6,047 nt of DNA from Zymomonas sp. (GTDB taxonomy: Bacteria > Pseudomonadota > Alphaproteobacteria > Sphingomonadales > Sphingomonadaceae), in assembly GCA_027489105.1 (NCBI GenBank), contig JAIYAJ010000443.1, positions 1 to 6,047 of the forward strand, written 5' to 3'. The stretch's first letter is position 1; every line of letters starts with the position of its first letter. Below the pieces are notes generated by a model. The model was not told the DNA's origin. It worked only from the letters and a program-made list of their open reading frames with translations, and ran no database searches. A program made the position numbers and the translations under genes. Below are positions 1 to 4,541 of the stretch, piece after piece.

Positions 1-309
1 ACGAAGGACATCGTGCCGGGCATCACGGGCACCGATAGCGAGGGCTGGCGCGGCCATCTCATACCCTATGAGGCGGCCTCGCCGGGCGGCGATCGCTACG
101 GGCTCGTGCTCGAAGGGGTCGACCATTATTTCGGCGGCGCGATCTGCCGTTATGACTTGCCGGGTCCGAAGCAGGTCGAGCGGCTCGCCGATGCAGCGCG
201 CATTTCGGCGCTGTTCGTCGACGCCCATGGTCGCGGCGACCATGCGGCCGTCAAGCGCTTGAATGCGCTCGTGACCGACGCCCTGCCGAGGCGGCTGGTG
301 CACAAATAG
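1..309 (+). CDS. alpha/beta hydrolase family protein, C-terminal fragment (5' end outside window)
   Basis: The frame is open from base 1 to the TAG at 307-309, giving 102 visible residues with no stop, so this is the 3' end of a longer gene. A GTG at 13 is an internal Val rather than a convincing start, because no Shine-Dalgarno can be seen in the few bases before it. Visible residues 28-46 carry PGGDRY, then a hydrophobic strand (GLVLEG), then VDHYFGG. This strand followed by G-x-D-H resembles the last beta strand and catalytic His of alpha/beta hydrolases of the dienelactone hydrolase or chlorophyllase-like type, where the usual form is LxGADHxxFGG; here His42 would be the catalytic His. 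The remaining ~55 residues form a helical tail. The nucleophile elbow and acid residue lie off the window, so the substrate cannot be inferred. The gene ends 21 bp before a strong terminator shared with the convergent gene. Confidence 0.6.
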   Translation, partial: TKDIVPGITGTDSEGWRGHLIPYEAASPGGDRYGLVLEGVDHYFGGAICRYDLPGPKQVERLADAARISALFVDAHGRGDHAAVKRLNALVTDALPRRLVHK

Positions 310-329
310 AGCAGGGTGCCCTGCCAACG

Positions 330-369
330 AAAAGGGCCGCGCCGGGATATGCTCCGGCGCGGCCCTTTT
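330..369. terminator. bidirectional intrinsic terminator between convergent genes
   Basis: A perfect 16-bp inverted repeat has arms 330-345 (AAAAGGGCCGCGCCGG) and 354-369 (CCGGCGCGGCCCTTTT) around an 8-nt loop (346-353). The stem is G+C-rich and bears A tracts on one side and T tracts on the other, so it can act as a rho-independent terminator on both strands: for the hydrolase gene ending at 309 and for the minus-strand gene ending at 390. A second tiny dyad, GCAGG-GTGC-CCTGC (311-324), lies just upstream and may add to the structure. Confidence 0.9.
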
Positions 370-389
370 CTTGATCGGCTTCTCCGCCG

Positions 390-767
390 TCAGTCCTGCA
401 GCGCAATCTCGGCAATGGTCTGGTTGAAGCCCTCGGCGGTGTGCGCCTGCGCGGCTTCATCGGCATCCTTGAGCTGGAGATAGAAGAGGCGGCGCAGGAA
501 ATCCTGGCGGCGCTCCTCGCGCTCCTCCAGCGCGGCCTGGTCGAGCTCGAGCGTCTCGATCCCGGCTGCGAGGTCCAGACCCGAAGCCTTGGCGACGCGC
601 TCCGCGCTGTCGAGCCGATCGCGCAGAACCGACAGTTCGTTGGCGAGCGTCATGATCATCGCCATCGCATGATCGAGACCGGGAGTGTCGTAGAAGTCAG
701 GGCGCTTGCCACGGGCGTGGCGGATCACGTGGGGGCGTTCCTGGGTCATGTCATGGGCTCCGGTCAT
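390..767 (-). CDS. small helical (coiled-coil-like) protein of unknown function, coupled to methyltransferase
   Basis: This 125-residue frame follows the methyltransferase on the minus strand and ends with TGA at 392-390. I do not recognise a family. From about residue 33 the chain is nearly all predicted helix with heptad-like Leu/Ile spacing and many Glu/Arg: LANELSVLRDRLDSAERVAK, then LELDQAALEEREERRQDFLR, then a C-terminal helix containing FNQTIAEIAL. It has no signal peptide, membrane segment or cysteines, so a cytosolic partner or adaptor of the methyltransferase is a reasonable guess, but only a guess. The start is ambiguous. ATG at 767 overlaps the methyltransferase stop as ATGA, with a weak AGAAG before it. 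An in-frame ATG at 749 (residue 7, MTQERP) has a better Shine-Dalgarno, GGAG with an 8-nt spacer, and would give 119 residues. Translational coupling is likely with either start. Confidence 0.75.
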   Translation of the reverse strand: MTGAHDMTQERPHVIRHARGKRPDFYDTPGLDHAMAMIMTLANELSVLRDRLDSAERVAKASGLDLAAGIETLELDQAALEEREERRQDFLRRLFYLQLKDADEAAQAHTAEGFNQTIAEIALQD

Positions 768-1993
768 GCCGCCATCTTCTTTTCGAGGGGTTTGCGGGCG
801 ATCAGCACCTCCCAGCCACCACCGGGTGCGAATTCGCCGGCGGTGAACTCGCGCTCGGCCACGGCCTCGCTCGCTTCCTGGCTATAGCCTTCGGCGGCGG
901 CGGCGAACTCCATCACCGCCATCGGCGCGGTGTCGAAGCGGACGTCGGCGCGGTCGAAGCCGGCCTTCTCGGCCAGAGCGAACTGGTCCATGTCGCGCAT
1001 TGCGCCCCAGAAAGGCTCGTTATTGTACCAGGTCTCGTTATCGAGGATGAACTGGGTGAACGGGTCCATCAGGTCGAAGGGCGGAAGATCCGCATGGATC
1101 ATCAGTCCGCCGGGCGCGAGCAGGCGGTGCGCCTCGGCAAAGATCCTGGGCATGGCCTTGCCCGACGTTTCGTGGAGCAGGATGTGGCTGACGACGAGGT
1201 CGAAATGGTCGTCGGGGAAGCTCGTCTCCTCCGCGCTCATCTGCGCATAGTTGACCTCCAGCCCCATGCCGGCCGCACGGGCATGGGCATAGCGCACGCA
1301 AGGACCGCCGACATCGATGCCCCATACCTCGGCCTCGGGAAACAACTCCTTGTAGGGCAGGGTGGAGTGTCCCACCGTGCACCCCATGTCGAGGATCCGG
1401 CGCGGCTTGAACTCGGGCATGTGGCGCTTGAGATAGTTCACCACCGAGCGGCCCATGTCGTCGTTGTTCGGGCCGGTATAGCCCATCGAGTAGAGATAGA
1501 CGCCCCGGTCGTAGAGTGCACCGACCGACACATCGTCCTCGCAGACCTCGCTGCAATAGCCGCCTGGCATGCAGTGAATGTCGAGCGCTGTGACGTAACG
1601 CGGCGGCGTGAAACCTTCCGGGATGACGAGCTGCGCCTTGGCGGCTGCGGACAATTCGCGCGCCTTGGCGATGAGCTCAGGCAGCTGACGATCGATCGAA
1701 CCGTTGACCGACTCCCATAGCAGTTCCTGGGCGATCCGGTTGGCGGCCGCATAATGCTGGAAGTAGATGTCTTCGACCATGCCGCTGCGAATGTCGCGGC
1801 GATCGGCGGGCGGGCGGCCATGTGTCCTCTCGAACTTTTTGGCGACGCGCGTCTGATAGACCGGGGTCAGGCCGGGCAGCAGGGTCGACTGAATGAAGCC
1901 CTTGAAGCTCTTCGCGAACTCCTGCCGCGCCGCTTCGTCTGCGGTGGCCTTGGGCAGGATCGGATGATCCGCCTGCTGAAATGTATTGAGCAT
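764..1993 (-). CDS. class I SAM-dependent methyltransferase with long N-terminal extension
   Basis: Predicted 409-residue cytosolic methyltransferase. The Rossmann-type SAM domain occupies roughly residues 195-305. Motif I is RILDMGCTVGHST (199-211), the acidic-loop strand is VWGIDVGGP (223-231), motif II/III is SFPDDHFDLVVSHILLHET (258-276) and the following strand is LLAPGGLMIHADL (291-303). These are standard UbiE/Methyltransf_11-type signatures. The first ~190 residues are an extra, mostly helical region that ends in a segment with H140, C141, C147 and C151 and then GVYLYSMGYTGPNNDDMG. Such a long N-terminus is unusual for Methyltransf_11 proteins and may form the acceptor-substrate pocket. 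The start at 1993 (MLNTFQQ) has GGAG with an 8-nt spacer. The frame stays open far upstream to 3085, but that stretch is antisense to the DUF1838 gene. This is the first gene of a minus-strand pair with the small helical protein. The acceptor substrate is unknown. Confidence 0.88.
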   Translation of the reverse strand: MLNTFQQADHPILPKATADEAARQEFAKSFKGFIQSTLLPGLTPVYQTRVAKKFERTHGRPPADRRDIRSGMVEDIYFQHYAAANRIAQELLWESVNGSIDRQLPELIAKARELSAAAKAQLVIPEGFTPPRYVTALDIHCMPGGYCSEVCEDDVSVGALYDRGVYLYSMGYTGPNNDDMGRSVVNYLKRHMPEFKPRRILDMGCTVGHSTLPYKELFPEAEVWGIDVGGPCVRYAHARAAGMGLEVNYAQMSAEETSFPDDHFDLVVSHILLHETSGKAMPRIFAEAHRLLAPGGLMIHADLPPFDLMDPFTQFILDNETWYNNEPFWGAMRDMDQFALAEKAGFDRADVRFDTAPMAVMEFAAAAEGYSQEASEAVAEREFTAGEFAPGGGWEVLIARKPLEKKMAA

Positions 1994-2073
1994 GGAGGCG
2001 ACTCCGTCTGGATCCTTTGCGCGGCCGGAACATGGCGCTTCTTGATGGCTTGCGGCAAGGCTTGGCTCGAATG

Positions 2074-2094
2074 GCTGTCCGCGTGGCGGATAGC
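2074..2094. promoter_or_regulatory. 21-bp imperfect palindrome, candidate regulator binding site
   Basis: Left arm GCTGTCCGC (2074-2082) and right arm GCGGATAGC (2086-2094) flank a 3-bp centre, GTG. Eight of nine positions are complementary; the exception is G2077 against T2091. The core fits the T-N11-A pattern of LysR-type boxes (T2078 to A2090). Its centre is about 70 bp upstream of the predicted DUF1838 transcription start, where LysR-type activators often bind, and 91 bp upstream of the methyltransferase start. No regulator gene is in the window, so the cognate protein is unknown. A TetR- or GntR-type operator is equally possible. Confidence 0.45.
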
Positions 2095-2118
2095 ATAAGG
2101 CCGGACGCTGCGGAGGAT

Positions 2119-2147
2119 TTGATATCGCGCAACTTTGACCATAGAAA
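2119..2147 (+). promoter_or_regulatory. candidate sigma-70-like promoter for the DUF1838 gene
   Basis: A -35-like TTGATA (2119-2124, 5 of 6 to TTGACA) is separated by exactly 17 bp from a -10-like TAGAAA (2142-2147, 4 of 6 to TATAAT). Transcription would start near 2154, giving a leader of about 23 nt that still contains the GAGGA Shine-Dalgarno at 2162-2166. The local A+T-rich patch stands out from the G+C-rich surroundings. Confidence 0.5.
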
Positions 2148-2176
2148 TTCCCCCCAACCCCGAGGAATGGGCGCAG

Positions 2177-3229
2177 ATGGACGATCAGAATTTTTCCCGC
2201 CGCGAGAGCCTGGGCCTGGCAGCCCTGATGGCCGGCATGGTGGCGTTGCCCGGAACCGCCGAAGCTGCGGCGACCAAGGGCGCTAAGCCCGCCGGCAAGC
2301 CAAAGATCGACTTCATCACGAAGATCGACTTCAAGGATCCGAAATGGACCCGCGATACCTATGCGCGGATCGATGCCGACATCGACCCGACCAGGGAGAA
2401 ATGCGGTTGGATCAAGGGCAAGGCTTACGGCGTGCGTCCGAACGAAAAGGTCCGTCCGCTGTTCGGCGTCGAAGGCTTCAGCTTCGTTCGCGTGAAGAAG
2501 CTGGAGGACGGCTCCTATCGGCGCATGCTGCGCGAGGTCGTGTTCTACCGGAACCTCGAAACCGGCGAGATCATGAAGGAATGGGACAATCCCTACACCA
2601 ATGAACGGGTGAAGGTGGTGCCGATCGCCAATGATCCGTTCAACTTCACGATCAGCGAGTTTCAGCCCGAGGCGCCTTCCTATGGCGGCTTGCAGAAGAG
2701 TGAACCGAAGAAGATCCCGTTCCTGCAGGATTGGGAATATGGCCCCAACGGGACGATGATCCTCCACACCGGCATCGACATGCAATATCCGAACGCGCTT
2801 CAGCCTGACAAATGGGTGCGCGAGAGCTCGGGTGTCATGAACCGCGTGTCCGAGCACTTCATCTATGCGGTGAAGAAGGAAGACGTCGAAAATCCCCATC
2901 TGACCCACATTCCGCACATCGGCGCCTGGAGCCGGATCACGCCGTGGCTCCCCTGGATGCTCATGGGACAGGCTGAAGGGCATATCAGCTACTTCACCCA
3001 TTTCCAGACTGCGGAGAATGGCGAGAAGGACTTGCCGGCGGACCTCGTTGCCGCTGCCCGGGCGATGGACGAGAAATGGCTGCATGCCCCGACCGAGGAT
3101 TATGGCCCCTCGCTGTCGAGCCTCGAAAATTATGCACGCGAGCAGAAGCCCGCTCCGGTCCCTGCGGGGTGGAGCCCGCCGAAGCCGCCGGCTCCGCCCG
3201 CGCCTTTCCCGGTGAAGGCGCCCGCGTGA
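2177..3229 (+). CDS. DUF1838 family protein with Tat signal peptide
   Basis: A 350-residue protein of the DUF1838 family, whose function is not established. The N-terminus looks like a twin-arginine signal: S7-R8-R9-E-S-L, then a hydrophobic stretch LGLAALMAGMVALPG (12-26), then A28-E-A30 as a likely cleavage site. The mature protein would therefore be periplasmic and probably folded, perhaps cofactor-bound, before export. The domain spans about residues 77-310; recognisable family segments are GKAYGVRPNEKVRPLFGVEG (81-100), YRRMLREVVFYRNLETGEI (114-132) and NPYTNERVKVVPIANDPFNF (138-157). The C-terminus (326-350) is Pro/Ala-rich. I chose ATG 2177 because GAGGA lies 10 nt upstream and because the Tat motif is then close to the start. 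A TTG at 2135 would add 14 residues and lies before the -10 of the candidate promoter. Gene neighbours suggest a role in small-molecule conversion, unproven. Confidence 0.88.
   Translation: MDDQNFSRRESLGLAALMAGMVALPGTAEAAATKGAKPAGKPKIDFITKIDFKDPKWTRDTYARIDADIDPTREKCGWIKGKAYGVRPNEKVRPLFGVEGFSFVRVKKLEDGSYRRMLREVVFYRNLETGEIMKEWDNPYTNERVKVVPIANDPFNFTISEFQPEAPSYGGLQKSEPKKIPFLQDWEYGPNGTMILHTGIDMQYPNALQPDKWVRESSGVMNRVSEHFIYAVKKEDVENPHLTHIPHIGAWSRITPWLPWMLMGQAEGHISYFTHFQTAENGEKDLPADLVAAARAMDEKWLHAPTEDYGPSLSSLENYAREQKPAPVPAGWSPPKPPAPPAPFPVKAPA
2303..2333 (+). repeat. short 13-bp direct repeat inside the DUF1838 gene
   Basis: AAGATCGACTTCA occurs at 2303-2315 and again at 2321-2333, a period of 18 bp, encoding KIDFIT then KIDFKD just after the signal peptide. 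It looks like a small in-frame duplication in the linker to the mature domain. It does not disturb the frame. Confidence 0.7.
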
Positions 3230-3237
3230 TCGATTAT

Positions 3238-3315
3238 CGGACGGTCCCCTCTCTTGCCGTCCGACCGGGCCTCCGCGCGACCGCTTTGGTTGCGCGGAGG
3301 CCTTTTCCGTTTTTG
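3238..3315 (+). terminator. double hairpin with T-rich tail between DUF1838 and MFS genes
   Basis: The main stem is 15 bp: GGCCTCCGCGCGACC (3268-3282) pairs with GGTTGCGCGGAGGCC (3288-3302), with one G-U pair and a 5-nt loop. It is followed by TTTTCCGTTTTT (3303-3314), a classical rho-independent terminator for the DUF1838 transcript. A smaller stem, CGGACGG (3238-3244) with CCGTCCG (3257-3263), lies directly upstream without a T tract. The T-rich tail ends about 9 bp before the Shine-Dalgarno of the co-directional MFS gene, so the element could also control read-through into that gene. Confidence 0.88.
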
Positions 3316-3336
3316 CAGACTTAGGGAATGGCCGCG

Positions 3337-4527
3337 ATGGCGCATGGACTGACCGCCGAGGGACGACGGGAACTGGCGGCCGGATGGCCGATCATCCTGG
3401 CCGCCGCGCTCGCCATCGGCGTCGGTATCATGGGCATCGGCTTCTATTCGCTGGGCCTGTTCGTGCAGCCGCTCCAGGCCGAGTTCGGTTGGAGCCGCGC
3501 CGAGGTGTCGGGCGCTGCGGCCAGCCAGCAATTCGGAATCTTTCTGTCCGCACCGCTGGTCGGGTGGCTGGCGGACCGCTGGGGTGCCCGACCGATCGCC
3601 ATCGCCAGTTTTCTGGTGACGCCGGTGGCGCTCATCGCCTTGTCGCGGGTCGGCAATTCGGTCGTGGAATGGGATCTGCTGTGGCTTCTCGTCTCGCTGG
3701 CCGGGGCGGGAACGACCCCGGCCATCTGGGCTCGGATCGTCTCGCTGCGCTTCGATCATTCCCGTGGACTGGCGCTGGGCCTGATGCTGATGGGCACCGG
3801 CACGGCGGCAATGCTCGCACCGGCGCTGCTCGGCCCGGTCTTTGCGGACGAAGGGTGGCGAACGGCGGTGCTGGTCATGGCGGGAGCAACCCTGCTGGTC
3901 GGACTTCCGGCGAGCCTGATCGTCGGCACGGCTGACCGCCCGGCTCCCGGTGAAAGGCTCCGCGGGCGCTTCGAGGCGAACCGGCAGACGCTAACGCTGC
4001 TCGTGATCGCCTTTCTGCTCGGCCTGATCGTGGCCGGGCTCATCGTCCATCTCGTGCCGATGCTGGTCGATCGGGGCATGGCCCAGGCCGATGCCGCGCG
4101 CATGGCGGCTGCGGTCGGCGTCGCGGTGCTCGTCGCCAGGCTCGTGGTGGGCTATCTGTTCGACCGCTTCCACGCGCCCTATGTCGCCGCGCTTTTCCTG
4201 CTTTCGCCGGTGATCGCTGCGCTGCTTCTGCTGGGCGGCGGGCCGGTGTTGATCGCAGCGCTCATGCTCGGTCTTGCCGCAGGCGCCGAGGTCGACATGC
4301 TTGCCTATTTCACTGGCCGTTATGCGGCGCTCCGCAATTATGGCGCGACCTATGGTGGCGTACTCGGCCTCTTCTGCCTGGGGGCGGGGCTGGGACCGAT
4401 GCTGTTCGGTAAGGCCTATGACGCGCTCGGCGGCTATGATGCGGCGCTGTCGATCTCTGCGGCAGCGCTGCTGGTCGTGGTCGGGATGATCGCGACCCTC
4501 GGACGCTACCGCGCGCCCGCGGACTGA
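3337..4527 (+). CDS. MFS transporter, monocarboxylate/oxalate-formate-like
   Basis: A 396-residue inner-membrane carrier with twelve predicted helices, at about 17-43, 56-79, 87-105, 113-134, 144-168, 175-196, 217-242, 253-277, 282-299, 303-327, 337-358 and 369-389. The MFS loop 2-3 motif is GWLADRWGARP (76-86), and its second-half counterpart is GYLFDRFHAP (272-281). The segment EFGWSRAEVSGA (49-60), before helix 2, and AGAEVDMLAYFTGRY (315-329), in helix 10, are typical of the MCT/OxlT-like branch that moves organic acids, usually with protons. The exact substrate is not determinable. ATG 3337 is preferred because AGGGA (3323-3327) lies 9 nt upstream; ATG 3328 would sit directly on that Shine-Dalgarno and add three residues. 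No separate promoter is evident in the short space after the terminator, so expression by read-through or from inside the preceding gene is possible. Confidence 0.9.
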   Translation: MAHGLTAEGRRELAAGWPIILAAALAIGVGIMGIGFYSLGLFVQPLQAEFGWSRAEVSGAAASQQFGIFLSAPLVGWLADRWGARPIAIASFLVTPVALIALSRVGNSVVEWDLLWLLVSLAGAGTTPAIWARIVSLRFDHSRGLALGLMLMGTGTAAMLAPALLGPVFADEGWRTAVLVMAGATLLVGLPASLIVGTADRPAPGERLRGRFEANRQTLTLLVIAFLLGLIVAGLIVHLVPMLVDRGMAQADAARMAAAVGVAVLVARLVVGYLFDRFHAPYVAALFLLSPVIAALLLLGGGPVLIAALMLGLAAGAEVDMLAYFTGRYAALRNYGATYGGVLGLFCLGAGLGPMLFGKAYDALGGYDAALSISAAALLVVVGMIATLGRYRAPAD

Positions 4528-4541
4528 AGCGCCCGCTTCAG
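4524..4541. terminator. small palindrome spanning the stop codons of two convergent genes
   Basis: A perfect 7-bp inverted repeat, CTGAAGC (4524-4530) and GCTTCAG (4535-4541), surrounds a GCCC loop. The TGA of the MFS gene (4525-4527) lies in one arm and the TGA of the minus-strand oxidase (4540-4538) in the other. It has no T tract on either side, so it is a weak candidate for termination or 3'-end protection of both messages, not a classical intrinsic terminator. Confidence 0.45.

Larger units (their letters stand above)
1994..2176. promoter_or_regulatory. divergent intergenic region between methyltransferase and DUF1838 genes
   Basis: These 183 bp separate two genes read outward in opposite directions, so both 5' control regions should lie here. 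Visible elements are the methyltransferase Shine-Dalgarno next to 1993, an imperfect palindrome at 2074-2094, a promoter-like pair at 2119-2147 and the DUF1838 Shine-Dalgarno at 2162-2166. I could not find a convincing -35/-10 pair for the minus-strand direction. TATGCT on the minus strand is a possible -10, but it lacks a matching -35. Confidence 0.7.

Noticed and set aside
441..887. Plus-strand 148-codon open frame
   Set aside because: It lies opposite the small helical gene and the methyltransferase 3' end, and its composition is that of a mirror frame with no recognisable domain or ribosome site.
1094..1720. Plus-strand 208-codon open frame
   Set aside because: It is a shadow of the methyltransferase coding strand; the opposite strand carries all the SAM motifs.
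2091..2098. Minus-strand TATGCT as the -10 of the methyltransferase promoter
   Set aside because: No acceptable -35 hexamer lies 16-18 bp upstream, so it was not listed as a promoter.
2135..2176. TTG start for the DUF1838 gene, adding 14 residues
   Set aside because: The nearest GGAGG is 18 nt away, the start would precede the -10 of the candidate promoter, and the ATG at 2177 has a properly spaced GAGGA and places the Tat motif normally.
1994..3085. Upstream extension of the methyltransferase frame giving a 773-residue protein
   Set aside because: It is antisense to the well-supported DUF1838 gene, shows no domain, and the ATG at 1993 has a good Shine-Dalgarno.
3130..3759. Minus-strand 209-codon open frame
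   Set aside because: It crosses the strong terminator and overlaps the ends of the DUF1838 and MFS genes. It is rich in Arg/Asp/Gly/Pro, as expected for a high-GC shadow frame.
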